Shown here in pieces: positions 1-8,210 of a stretch of 64,000 bases of DNA. Below the pieces are notes generated by a model. That model made no database searches and was not told where the DNA came from. It saw nothing but the letters and a program-made list of their open reading frames with translations. Each line of letters begins with the position of its first letter. Position 1 is the stretch's first letter. This DNA comes from Caldilineaceae bacterium bin34 (GTDB taxonomy: Bacteria; Chloroflexota; Anaerolineae; Caldilineales; Caldilineaceae): positions 45,573-109,572 of the forward strand of contig MPMO01000008.1 in NCBI GenBank assembly GCA_002238555.1. The letters run 5' to 3'. A program made the translations under genes and the position numbers.

Positions 1-2
1 GC

Positions 3-1412
3 GGCAACTGCCACATGGTGCCCAACCATGCCCTCATCATCCACGCGCTGCTGCATGGGGACGACGACTTCCAAAAGAGCCTGATGATTGTCAACACCTG
101 CGGCTGGGACACCGACTGCAACTCCGGCAACGTCGGCTGCCTGCTGGGCATCAAGAACGGCCTGGCCGGCATCGAGGAAAGCGGACCCGACTGGCGCGGA
201 CCGGTCGCGGACCGCATACTGCTGCCCACGGCCGACGGCGGCAACGCCGTAACCGACGCGGTGACGCAGGCCACACGCCTGGTAAACGTCGGCGCCCGGC
301 TGGCGGGAGAGGAGCCGCCGGTCTACAAGAACGGTGCCCGTTACCACTTCTCGTTCCCCGGTTCGGTGCAGGGGTTCCAGGAGGATCCCGCCCGCGACTC
401 CGTTGGGGTATCGACGGTACGCAACATCCAAGGCCACAGCGAGAGCGGAGATCGTGCGCTGGCCATCCGCTTCCGCGGCATGGGCCTGGGCAAGAACAGC
501 CGGGTTGACACGGATGTCTTTGTGCCGGACCGCGAAACACACGCGTACTTTGCAAACCGCGGCTATGCCTTGTACGCCTCCCCGGCCCTGTACGCAGGGC
601 AAACCGTCAAAGCGCGCCTGGAAGCCTGTCCCCACAACGGTGGCAACCTGATGGCCTGCCTGTATGTGAAGGTGTTCGGCCAGGACGACAAATTGGAGAT
701 TGTGCGTTCCGATTGCGTTGAGATGCAGCCGGGCGGTGTGCACGTTTTCGAGTGGACGATTCCGGACACGGGCGGCAGCCCGGTGGCCAAGGTGGGACTG
801 GAACTCTGCTCCGACAAGGCCCTGAACGGTTACGCCTTTCTGGACTACCTGACCTGGGACGGGGTCCCGGACACGACCTTCCGGATTCCGGATTCCTTCA
901 CGCGCAAGAACCGGTTCCAGCAGAGCGGGATCATGTGGAAGCATGCCTGGGTGAACGGCGTGGACCACTACGAGCGGTTTTATCCGGAGACGTTCCGCAT
1001 CATTCACAATGAAGGCATGGGTCTGTTGATGACCGGCTGCCGGGAGTGGGACGGCTACCAGGTGCAGGCCGACGTGACTCCGCACATGGTGAAGAGCTGC
1101 GGTGTGGGCGTCAACGTCCACGGCATGAAGCGGTACGTGGGCTTTCTGCTTACCGCCGACGGCAAGGCGCGGTTGGTCCACGCGTTCGACGGCGACGAAC
1201 AGGTGTTGGCCGAGACGAACTACCCGGTGGTATTCGGCCAGACCTACGACGTGGCCGTCAGCACCAAGGACGGACGAATTGCGTGTTCCGTGGACGGCGC
1301 GGAGGTGCTGTCCGGGAACGTACCGGACCAGGGCCTGCGGTCCGGTGGTGTCGCGCTGCTGATTGAGGAGGGCCGGACGGCCACCCAACAGGTGAGCATC
1401 CAGCCTGCCTGA
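3..1412 (+). CDS. ADP-ribosylglycohydrolase-family protein, 5'-truncated by window edge
   Basis: The reading frame is open from the first bases of the window, so the gene starts upstream; the ATG at 15 is internal. The first visible residues carry the C-terminal signature of the ADP-ribosylglycohydrolase fold: a GNCHMVPNHA stretch, then NTCGWDTDCNSGNVG, where the DTD-type acidic cluster normally binds the metal pair that hydrolyses ADP-ribosyl linkages. The roughly 370 residues after about position 95 look like beta-rich, jelly-roll or concanavalin-like modules (for example the FEWTIPD and FLDYLTWDG stretches). The full protein would then be a hydrolase with carbohydrate-binding-like C-terminal domains. 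Substrate is unknown. The next gene is convergent, with a hairpin between them. The N-terminal half of the active site lies outside the window and cannot be checked. Confidence 0.8.
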   Translation, partial: GNCHMVPNHALIIHALLHGDDDFQKSLMIVNTCGWDTDCNSGNVGCLLGIKNGLAGIEESGPDWRGPVADRILLPTADGGNAVTDAVTQATRLVNVGARLAGEEPPVYKNGARYHFSFPGSVQGFQEDPARDSVGVSTVRNIQGHSESGDRALAIRFRGMGLGKNSRVDTDVFVPDRETHAYFANRGYALYASPALYAGQTVKARLEACPHNGGNLMACLYVKVFGQDDKLEIVRSDCVEMQPGGVHVFEWTIPDTGGSPVAKVGLELCSDKALNGYAFLDYLTWDGVPDTTFRIPDSFTRKNRFQQSGIMWKHAWVNGVDHYERFYPETFRIIHNEGMGLLMTGCREWDGYQVQADVTPHMVKSCGVGVNVHGMKRYVGFLLTADGKARLVHAFDGDEQVLAETNYPVVFGQTYDVAVSTKDGRIACSVDGAEVLSGNVPDQGLRSGGVALLIEEGRTATQQVSIQPA

Positions 1413-1461
1413 CGTTCGACGATGCAGGATCTGGAAAACCGGGTCCTTGTTTTTGACATAA

Positions 1462-1498
1462 GGCAACGGAGCGCAGATATTGCCTGCGCTCCGTTGCC
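1462..1498. terminator. Inverted repeat between convergent genes, candidate bidirectional terminator
   Basis: Perfect 14-nt arms GGCAACGGAGCGCA (1462-1475) and its complement (1485-1498) enclose a 9-nt loop, midway between the convergent hydrolase and M42 peptidase genes. There is no clear U-tract on either side, so intrinsic termination is inferred from position and stem strength only. Confidence 0.5.
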
Positions 1499-1665
1499 AC
1501 TGGTGTGCCCGATGCCGACCCCACTGCGGTGGACAGGTCCGGTGACGCTGGCAGGAATCCTGCAGGGCTTGGGTGCAGACGGCAGTCCCAAGTGGGGGCT
1601 GCATTGCCATGTACGCAAGCGATGCAGCCAGCCTTCCAGACGTTGCGACGTTCGCGGAAGAAGTT

Positions 1666-2730
1666 TCAGCGTGTGGTGACAAACCGGTGAAGCGTAAGCA
1701 TGATGTTCCGTAGTGCCCCTAGACGCATGGTTTCGAAGCCGTGGCTGTTGCCACAAACCCAACCGAAGCACAAAGCCCGTTCCGCCAAACCGGCCGTGTA
1801 GGCGATGGAAGCATCACTGGCGGCACGTTCATACACGACAGTCTGAAGATCGACATTCACTTCGCGACCCGCTGCCAGTAGTTCCAGGATCAGTTGGTGG
1901 TCATAGTGACCATGGGAATCCTTGCTCCAAATCGCGGGCCGATCATCCATTTGCAACGGAGTGCCGGGAGGGGTTGGAGCCAAATCAAGGGCAATGATGG
2001 CTTCCGGCGCCTTCATCCGGGCGAGGTTTTTCATGCCCCAGCCCCCTACTTCCTCGTTGTGGGTGAAAGCAAAGAGACTGGGATGGAGTGGTTTCTCCCC
2101 CGTGGCCTGCATGTGAGCCAACAGCTCCAGAAGCAAGGCACAGGCCATCCGATCATCGAAGGACCAGGCAGCCACCATGGGATTGTCGGGACTGCCGAAG
2201 GTGTAAGGCCCCCGCCGGGAAGCATGGAGGACCGCCAGTGAACCGGGCCGGACCCCGGCTTCCGCCAATTCGGTCTCGGTCATGCCTGTGGTGATCCATA
2301 CGCCTTCCCAGCCTACGGGTTTGCGTTCGGACAGGGGGATGTGCATGGAACCCATGCTGAAGATGCCGACCACGGACTCCTTGTCCCCCAGGATTTCCAC
2401 GGGACCCTCCCCCAGTTTCCAGGGATAGAGACTGCCGGATCGGGCGACTTCCAGGTCTCCGGATGGACGGATCCGGGTCACCACGATCGCGATTTCATCC
2501 ATGTGGGCGGCATAGCACCAGAGGGGAAGTTCCGGATTGCGACCCGGTACTTCCACCATTACATTGCCACCGGCATCCCTTTCGGGTTGCAGCCCCATCG
2601 CCTCGAGTTGTTCGCAGATTGTGGCGGCGATTTGATCTTCCCGGCTGGAAGGCGCCGGAATGCAGACCAGTGAGCGAAAACGCTCCAGTACTTCGTGTGA
2701 GAGGGTGGGCCTCTGCAGACTGTGCGACAT
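1666..2730 (-). CDS. M42 family metallopeptidase (glutamyl aminopeptidase-like)
   Basis: A 354-residue protein with the ligands of the M42 dinuclear zinc aminopeptidases: AHMDEIAIVV (His-x-Asp, residues 75-84), a SFDDRMA segment for the bridging Asp, THNEEVGG with the catalytic Glu pair, ALDLAP, and a C-terminal NSHGFET carrying the last His ligand. Length and motif order fit the family, so it probably trims N-terminal residues from cytoplasmic peptides. The ATG at 2730 is preceded by AGGAG about 10 nt upstream, which supports this start. The 5' third of the gene is duplicated as a pseudogene fragment at 4504-4809, on the far side of the Uma2 gene. Confidence 0.88.
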   Translation of the reverse strand: MSHSLQRPTLSHEVLERFRSLVCIPAPSSREDQIAATICEQLEAMGLQPERDAGGNVMVEVPGRNPELPLWCYAAHMDEIAIVVTRIRPSGDLEVARSGSLYPWKLGEGPVEILGDKESVVGIFSMGSMHIPLSERKPVGWEGVWITTGMTETELAEAGVRPGSLAVLHASRRGPYTFGSPDNPMVAAWSFDDRMACALLLELLAHMQATGEKPLHPSLFAFTHNEEVGGWGMKNLARMKAPEAIIALDLAPTPPGTPLQMDDRPAIWSKDSHGHYDHQLILELLAAGREVNVDLQTVVYERAASDASIAYTAGLAERALCFGWVCGNSHGFETMRLGALRNIMLTLHRFVTTR

Positions 2731-2763
2731 AAATCAGGCTCCTGGTGAATTCAGAAAGTGCGA
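2428..2763. repeat. Direct repeat copy A (5' part of M42 gene)
   Basis: Diverged copy of the segment at 4504-4840. It covers the first 100 codons of the M42 gene plus about 33 bp upstream, in the same orientation. The two copies flank the Uma2 gene. Confidence 0.75.
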
Positions 2764-3212
2764 TTGTTTCAATGGGGCCGGGAGGCCCGGCTGGTTCCAA
2801 AACCAAGGCTGTGCCGGCCCCACTGGCATAACAGACTACGTCACCGTTAGAGTCCTCAATGCGGGTAGACTCGCTTGTGAGGGAGCTTTCGGGCCTGTCC
2901 CGCTTCCCAACGGGCGGTATCGAACTGTTGAGAGAGGAGGGCCAGACCTGGATTGCAGGCCCTTGCAGTTGACATAAGGCAAGGAAGGATTTGGTTCAGA
3001 GAACACTCGGGGAGGAGCGTTCCGATTACCGCCTGATTGCAGGTCGGCGAAGCATGTCCAGTCAGCCGCATCGGACACCGCCGCCTGGCACTGCCTGTTC
3101 ATTTGCTGATGACCAAACTTCCGACCACACAGGGTGGGGTTGCGGTAGCAGTTCTCTTGCCATCCGTGAAGCATCTGTAGAATGGCATCCCAACAGCAAC
3201 AGGAGATGGAAC
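2731..3212. other. Non-coding stretch upstream of the Uma2 gene
   Basis: No convincing gene. It begins with about 33 bp shared with the upstream side of the duplicated M42 fragment near 4810-4840, then unique sequence that should hold the promoter of the rightward Uma2 gene. A TTGACATAAGGCAA stretch near 2968 resembles the sequence just before the hairpin at 1453, possibly a short dispersed repeat. Confidence 0.4.
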
Positions 3213-4388
3213 ATGGCTACGGCGGGTCTGCGGGAGTCAATCCGGTCGGTGACCAACGGGCGTGCGCCCGCGTGTCCGGACCCGGCTTGGGACCAGCACC
3301 GGGCACCGCGGCATGGCGACACCGATGCGGTCACGGCGCGCGCGGCCTGGAAGAAGCGGATCGCGTGGCGATTGGCCCATCCCGAAGATTGGCGCAAAAT
3401 GCTAGAGGACTTGCCGTACTTTGATCCCGCCTACACCTACGACGAGGCCCACGAATACGAGGACGATGGGACCACCGACCCGCATCTGAGTGTGGACATA
3501 CGCCATTGGATTCTGGACAAGGACGGCTTTGTGAGCCCTCAGCCCTACCGACACGCACCCCTCCTCCTGGCCATGCTCCTTGTGCTCCGCGACATACTCG
3601 GCAACCGCGTGGAGCGCGAGGCCGAGGTCCACTTCGATCCGGACTTCGGGAGCCGGGCAGGCATATACACCGAGAAGGGGCGTCCGGTCTCGCAGGTAGA
3701 GCCGGATTTGGTGGTGCTGCCGCGGGAACTTCTGCTGCCGGACGGTGCGGAGCGGAGCAGGGAGGGACGCACGATGCGGCTCGACCAGGGGCACCCCGTC
3801 CCGGAACTGGTGGTGGAGATTCTGTCCCCCTCCACCAGGGCCAAGGATTTGAGGGGAAAGATGCACCTGTACGCCGACCTCGGCATTGCTGAGTATCTGA
3901 CCTGCGATCCCGGCGGCGAACCCGAACCCGATTCACCGGCGGAGCTGCGTTTCCACCGCCTGCGGCCTGGCGGCGGTTATCAGCAGGAGGACGATGCCCC
4001 TGCCTCCCCTGCCTACTTCAGCTCCGTATGTGACACGCAGGTGCGCCTGTGGCAACCGGACACGGGACGGCCGCCCCGCTTCCAGTGGCGGGATGTCAGG
4101 GAAGGTCGCTGGCGGGACCCTGAGACTGACATAGAGGCCGAGCGGATACAACACAACCAGGAAAGGATGGATGGGGCCGTGACTGCCCTGCGGTTGTTCC
4201 TGGGGGATGTGTTGTCGTCCTCCGCTTTGGATCGCATTGAAGCTGCATGGCGGCGCAACGGGCTTCCCGAAGGCCATCTCCAGGCCATCCGCGCCGTGCA
4301 GCAAATACCCTCTGAATGGCGCACGCTGCTGCCGGGCGGTCTTGAATACGACAACGATCCGGACCAGCCGTCCCTCGGTGTCTTGTAG
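3213..4388 (+). CDS. Uma2-family (DUF820) PD-(D/E)XK nuclease-like protein
   Basis: The frame is open from 2991, but the ATG at 3213 has AGGAG at 3200-3204 and is the better start, giving 391 residues. The middle carries the Uma2 core: PQPYRHAPLLLAM, then VEPDLVVLP (active-site Asp), PELVVEILSPSTRAKD (Glu and nearby polar residues), GKMHLYADLGIAEYL. These belong to a restriction-endonuclease-like fold common in cyanobacteria, Chloroflexi and other environmental bacteria; nuclease activity is assumed for the family, not proven. The C-terminal 130 residues are charged and include a helical segment before the end. A paralogue lies at 14398-15495. The gene sits between two copies of a 0.34-kb repeat derived from the M42 gene, so it may have arrived with a segmental duplication. 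Confidence 0.85.
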   Translation: MATAGLRESIRSVTNGRAPACPDPAWDQHRAPRHGDTDAVTARAAWKKRIAWRLAHPEDWRKMLEDLPYFDPAYTYDEAHEYEDDGTTDPHLSVDIRHWILDKDGFVSPQPYRHAPLLLAMLLVLRDILGNRVEREAEVHFDPDFGSRAGIYTEKGRPVSQVEPDLVVLPRELLLPDGAERSREGRTMRLDQGHPVPELVVEILSPSTRAKDLRGKMHLYADLGIAEYLTCDPGGEPEPDSPAELRFHRLRPGGGYQQEDDAPASPAYFSSVCDTQVRLWQPDTGRPPRFQWRDVREGRWRDPETDIEAERIQHNQERMDGAVTALRLFLGDVLSSSALDRIEAAWRRNGLPEGHLQAIRAVQQIPSEWRTLLPGGLEYDNDPDQPSLGVL

Positions 4389-4503
4389 TGACAGAATGGC
4401 CGATCGCTTGCAGTCGCTGGCCTGCGCCGCACCAGTTCGGATTTCCCAGGCCCTGCGGCTGCGAGCCCGCGCTCATCCATGCGTGGGAATGGCATCCGGA
4501 CCC

Positions 4504-4809
4504 GTAGAGGCTGCCGGACCGAGCGACTTCCAAGTTCCCGGATGGAAGGACCCGGGTCACCACGATGGCGATTTCATCCATGTGGGTGGCATGGCACCAG
4601 AGGGGAAGTTCCGGATTCCGACCCGGCATTTCCACCATCACATTGCCACCGGCATCCCTTTCAGGTTGCAGCCCCATTGCCTGGAGTTGTTCGCAGATTG
4701 CGGCAATGATTTGGTGTTTCCGGCTTGAAGGTACCGGAATGCAGACCAGTAAGCGAAAACGCTCCAGCACTTCATATGAGAGGGTGGGGCTCAGCGGACT
4801 GTGCGACAT
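4504..4809 (-). pseudogene. M42 peptidase 5'-fragment (direct repeat copy B)
   Basis: Codes for residues closely matching 1-101 of the intact peptidase at 1666-2730, including the THMDEIAIVV metal motif, then similarity stops after a GSLY stretch and the frame runs on into unrelated sequence antisense to the Uma2 gene. Substitutions are scattered along the copy (for example Ala-to-Val and Arg-to-Leu changes), so the duplication is not recent. It cannot make an active enzyme because it lacks the remaining ligands. About 30 bp upstream of the start are also shared, so the repeat reaches about 4840. Confidence 0.8.
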
Positions 4810-4923
4810 AAACCAGGCTCTGATGAATTCAGAAAATGCAACCGGCGGACCGATTCAGCATAATTGAATCAATTGGTTGGATCTCGGCCAGCCACGCCAG
4901 GGATTGTTGACAGTTGGCAAATG

Positions 4924-5337
4924 CTAAGCTTCCATCAACAACACAAATGACTCTTGGGCGAAATGGTGGTCCAGGGTCAAAATATCGGTTATATTCCTGT
5001 CTTTCATTACAACCATCGACATGCAGTCCACACAACTATAGGTCTTGTCTGCCCTTTGACTATACATTTCAAGTCCTTTCCGAAACAGTTCGCTGGATGC
5101 TGGAACCACCTCGACGTTGGCATGGTCCAATATGCTCCGGACGAACTTGGCAGCGGCTTGACGCATGTGGTTGTCTTTGACCGCAACGGCACTCAGGAAT
5201 TCATTCAAGACAGCTTCGGTTGTGACGAGATGGCGTCCTTTAATCCCAACCTACGCGTGTTTTGCGGCTTGATGATGTTGATCTCGAGGGATGAAAATTG
5301 CTATCCAGTACAAGGCGTCAACGACGACTGGAGCCAT
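4924..5337 (-). pseudogene. PIN-domain (VapC-like) toxin gene with in-frame amber codon
   Basis: Reading from the ATG at 5337 gives a full 137-codon PIN domain interrupted only by TAG at codon 29 (5251-5253). The first part, MAPVVVDALYWIAIFIPRDQ, holds the first catalytic Asp (D7). After the stop the same frame continues with LVTTEAVLNEF (second acidic site), SCVDCMSMVV and LTLDHHF (third and fourth Asp). All four metal-binding acids of a PIN ribonuclease are present. The ATG overlaps the TGA of the upstream 295-codon gene by one base (TGATG), so the two are translationally coupled. A TTG at 5208 could begin a 94-aa product lacking D7. The stop may be a point mutation or a sequencing error; no readthrough signal was recognised. 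Confidence 0.8.
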
Positions 5338-6224
5338 CACTGGTCGACTCCATAAATATAGTGATCATGTCGGGCCGACAGATCGGATGGCAAACTTTCC
5401 CAAGCATCATCAGGTATTGAATTTACAATCTCTTCTATTGTACTGTGGATATCTTGATTTTCGACTTCGATGTTCTGCGCCCCATTCTTGTTGAAAGTTA
5501 TGCGATCTACTTTCGCGAGATGGTAACCATCAATACCGAACGTCTCTTCGCCTTCAACCGAGATTGTCGTTGAATCATGGTCGTTCAGGGCTGCCAAGAC
5601 CTGTGCTTCATGTTCATCCCTGAACTCCATCACGATCTTGCTGTCACCATCCCAAATCTGGCATCGCCCTTGTCGTACATCGACTTCGAGGACGTTGCCA
5701 CTTACAGTCACGGTGTGGTGGCTTGGGGCGGGAAGATGCCTGCTCAGTCCTTTCCTCGTGTCATCCGACACCGCAACGTACTGTTGTCCTGGTGTCTGAA
5801 GATGGAAATCTGTTTCGGCCGCGAGGTGTGTCCCCAGTTTGGCGATCTCCGGCAAGACGGTAAGGGGTGTGTTTGATGGCAGAGGTCGACTCTGGTTGGC
5901 TGCCGAGAGTGTTCCATGCAACAGCCCAAACGAATCTGACAGCCGGTCCATACTGTCGAGCAGCAGTGGATGACTGTTGTGGCGCCGCGCAATGGGTACC
6001 TCGGTATGTTCAGTCTCAATGGCGCGGATCGAGAAGAGCGTCGATTCCTTGAAACCCCTGGGCAGACGCGGTTTGGCTGGATTGGCTGCCTTCCAGACTT
6101 CGGAAGCCAAGAGGGTTATTACTTTCTGGAGGTGTACCAACTCATCCATGGCGTGGGCATCGAGGCCGGGTGAGAGGGATCCCGACCACGAAAACCGGAC
6201 ACGGGCAAGCTCATCTTGGTGCAT
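5337..6224 (-). CDS. Conserved-type hypothetical protein coupled to PIN toxin
   Basis: A 295-aa soluble protein with no signal peptide or membrane segment. It opens with RVRFSWSGSLSPG and an acidic/hydrophobic helical stretch (DELVHLQKVITLLASEVW). The C-terminal half is rich in beta strands and Asp/Glu. The ATG at 6224 is preceded by AGGAA at suitable distance. Its stop codon overlaps the PIN gene start, the arrangement expected of an antitoxin or partner regulator, although 295 residues is far longer than a VapB antitoxin. Proteins of this size next to PIN genes are known to me as uncharacterised conserved pairs. A direct antitoxin role is only inference. Confidence 0.6.
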   Translation of the reverse strand: MHQDELARVRFSWSGSLSPGLDAHAMDELVHLQKVITLLASEVWKAANPAKPRLPRGFKESTLFSIRAIETEHTEVPIARRHNSHPLLLDSMDRLSDSFGLLHGTLSAANQSRPLPSNTPLTVLPEIAKLGTHLAAETDFHLQTPGQQYVAVSDDTRKGLSRHLPAPSHHTVTVSGNVLEVDVRQGRCQIWDGDSKIVMEFRDEHEAQVLAALNDHDSTTISVEGEETFGIDGYHLAKVDRITFNKNGAQNIEVENQDIHSTIEEIVNSIPDDAWESLPSDLSARHDHYIYGVDQ

Positions 6225-6582
6225 GAATGTTCCTAACTGGCACAGACAGTGGCGGCAAACGGAAGGGGTCTTCCCAAGGGAAAGAGGCAGACACGATTAG
6301 ATTCCGTGCTCAGTGCATCGATTGTACACAGAGAGCCGGGCAACCAGAGCGGATGAAGCTCGAATTACGGTTTGGTTACTGTCCTGATACGACTGCGTAC
6401 CCCACCAGAGCTTCCGGATGTTCAGCTGGGATCCGGAAGCGAATAAACAGACTGTCGCCCAAGTGCTGTTCGGTGCACAAGCAGGACGCGTCGCGCGAGA
6501 CAGGTCACAGGTTCTTACGATTGTCAGCGACTGACGGCAGTACTGATCCTCAGTCGCTGTGGGTTGGCTGTTCCGAGATGCC
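6225..6582. other. Intergenic stretch, nothing recognised
   Basis: About 360 bp between two leftward genes. It must contain the promoter of the 295-aa/PIN pair. No open frame with coding character, repeat or clear terminator was seen. Confidence 0.4.
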
Positions 6583-7956
6583 TCAGCGGTGCCAGCTTCC
6601 TTCCAGGGAGCGTTGCTGAAGCTGGTGCCGAAGGTGTTTGACCACGTCCGGGGCCTGGTCCGCGATGTTGTGACACTCATCAGGATCCTCGACGAGGCCG
6701 TACAGTTCCGTTTGGCTGTTCCAGTTGAGAATCAGCTTGTGGGTTTCCGTGCGGAGCGAGGCGAAGCCACGCAGCTGCGACATGGTGTTGTCGCGATGGG
6801 GTTTGCCAGGATCCTCAACGGTTGGCATCAGGGACTTGGCATCCAGGGAGTCGGACTCCGATCCCAGGTAGGGAACTCCTGCAAGTTCGCAGATGGTTGG
6901 GTTGATGTCCGACAGTTCCGCGAGGGTGTCGCGGGTTTCTCCGGCCGGGATGCCGGGACCGGACAGGATTAGGGGAACGCGCAACGAAGCCTCGTAGGCG
7001 ACGCTCTTGGTATACAAACCGTGGTCGCCCAGCATTTCGCCGTGATCCGAGGCGAAGATCACTACCGTGTTGTCCAGCATGCCCCGCTGTTCAAGGGTGT
7101 TCAGCATCTCGCCGACCCAGTGATCGATCAGGGAGATGTTGGCGGCGTACTGGCGGCGCGTCTGCAGGATTTCCTCAGGACTCATGTCCAGCCTACGATG
7201 CTGGACCCAACCAGGTTTGCCGGTTCCGTCGCTCTCAATGGGTTCCGGCATGTCCGCAGTGCGGTACCGCTCCGCCCATGAGGTGGGAGGGTCGAAGGGA
7301 TCGTGCGGTCCGACGAAGGAGACGAACATGTGCCAGGGTGCGTCTTGGGGTGCCTCCTGGAGCCATTGGTTGGCTCGTTCCCCCACGTAGGTGTCCGAGT
7401 GAAGCTCCTCGGGTAGTACGGAGTCGTGGGAGGCGTCCTTGATCCAGCCGCAGTCACTGCGGCTCTGGTAGTCGTTGGCGAATGCATCGAACTGCCCCTT
7501 CTCCCGGAGCATGAAGCCGTAGGGTCCCTGCGGTGCGTCGGAACGGCCCGCGTGCATCTTGCCTTCGATTTCGCAGGGGTCCGTGAAGCCCCATTGATAG
7601 TTGCAGGCTCGGGTGCCATGCCGCCCGTTGTAGCCGGCCGGTTTGGCCAAGTCCAGCTTGCCGGCCGATGCCACCTTGTAGCCGTGGTCCCTGAGGCGCT
7701 GATAGTAGGTGGGGATGCGGAGCGGCAGATAGCAGTTGTTGTCCACCGCTCCCAAGCGCCAGGGATGGAGGCCGGACGCGAGCGAAATGCGCGACGGAGC
7801 GCAGACCGGGGCATTCACGCAGCAGTGGGTGAACCGCGTGCCCTGTTGGGCGAGACGGTCGATGTGCGGCGTGGAAACCGTGGGGGTGTCCAGGCCCAGG
7901 AAGTCATGACGATGCTGGTCGTCCATCACGAATAGGATGTTGGGGGATGCTGGCAT
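6583..7956 (-). CDS. Sulfatase (arylsulfatase-type, Cys formylglycine class)
   Basis: A 457-aa protein with the alkaline-phosphatase-superfamily sulfatase fold. NILFVMDDQHRHD supplies the first metal Asp pair. CAPSR at residues 52-56 is the C-x-P-x-R site whose Cys is converted to formylglycine. The downstream FASDHGEMLGDHG motif holds further metal ligands, and a C-terminal KLILNW...ELYGLVEDP segment is typical of the family. Length fits type I sulfatases. There is no signal peptide, so it probably acts in the cytoplasm or is exported by another route; substrate (sulfated sugar, phenol or choline ester) cannot be told. A formylglycine-generating enzyme would be needed but none is in the window. 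The ribosome-binding site is weak (GGAA). It is followed downstream by the PIN pair. Confidence 0.9.
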   Translation of the reverse strand: MPASPNILFVMDDQHRHDFLGLDTPTVSTPHIDRLAQQGTRFTHCCVNAPVCAPSRISLASGLHPWRLGAVDNNCYLPLRIPTYYQRLRDHGYKVASAGKLDLAKPAGYNGRHGTRACNYQWGFTDPCEIEGKMHAGRSDAPQGPYGFMLREKGQFDAFANDYQSRSDCGWIKDASHDSVLPEELHSDTYVGERANQWLQEAPQDAPWHMFVSFVGPHDPFDPPTSWAERYRTADMPEPIESDGTGKPGWVQHRRLDMSPEEILQTRRQYAANISLIDHWVGEMLNTLEQRGMLDNTVVIFASDHGEMLGDHGLYTKSVAYEASLRVPLILSGPGIPAGETRDTLAELSDINPTICELAGVPYLGSESDSLDAKSLMPTVEDPGKPHRDNTMSQLRGFASLRTETHKLILNWNSQTELYGLVEDPDECHNIADQAPDVVKHLRHQLQQRSLEGSWHR

Positions 7957-8210
7957 GTGTGTTGGGTTCCGATGAACGGGGCGGTCAGTAGGAGAATGAT
8001 CGATCCACCTGGGCTTCTGTCAGATGTCCGAATGAACTCGGTGGGTGGACCTGAACGGTGACTTCTGACCAGGAGGCATCGGTAGATATCAACCAAGTGG
8101 GGGGACGAGAACGTAGGCAGCCACGGACCACAGACCCAGGCACTGCGTGCGTACTCGACGGACTTGTATGTAGGTTGACTGTGCTACTCTCGGGAGCCTG
8201 ACAAGCATAC

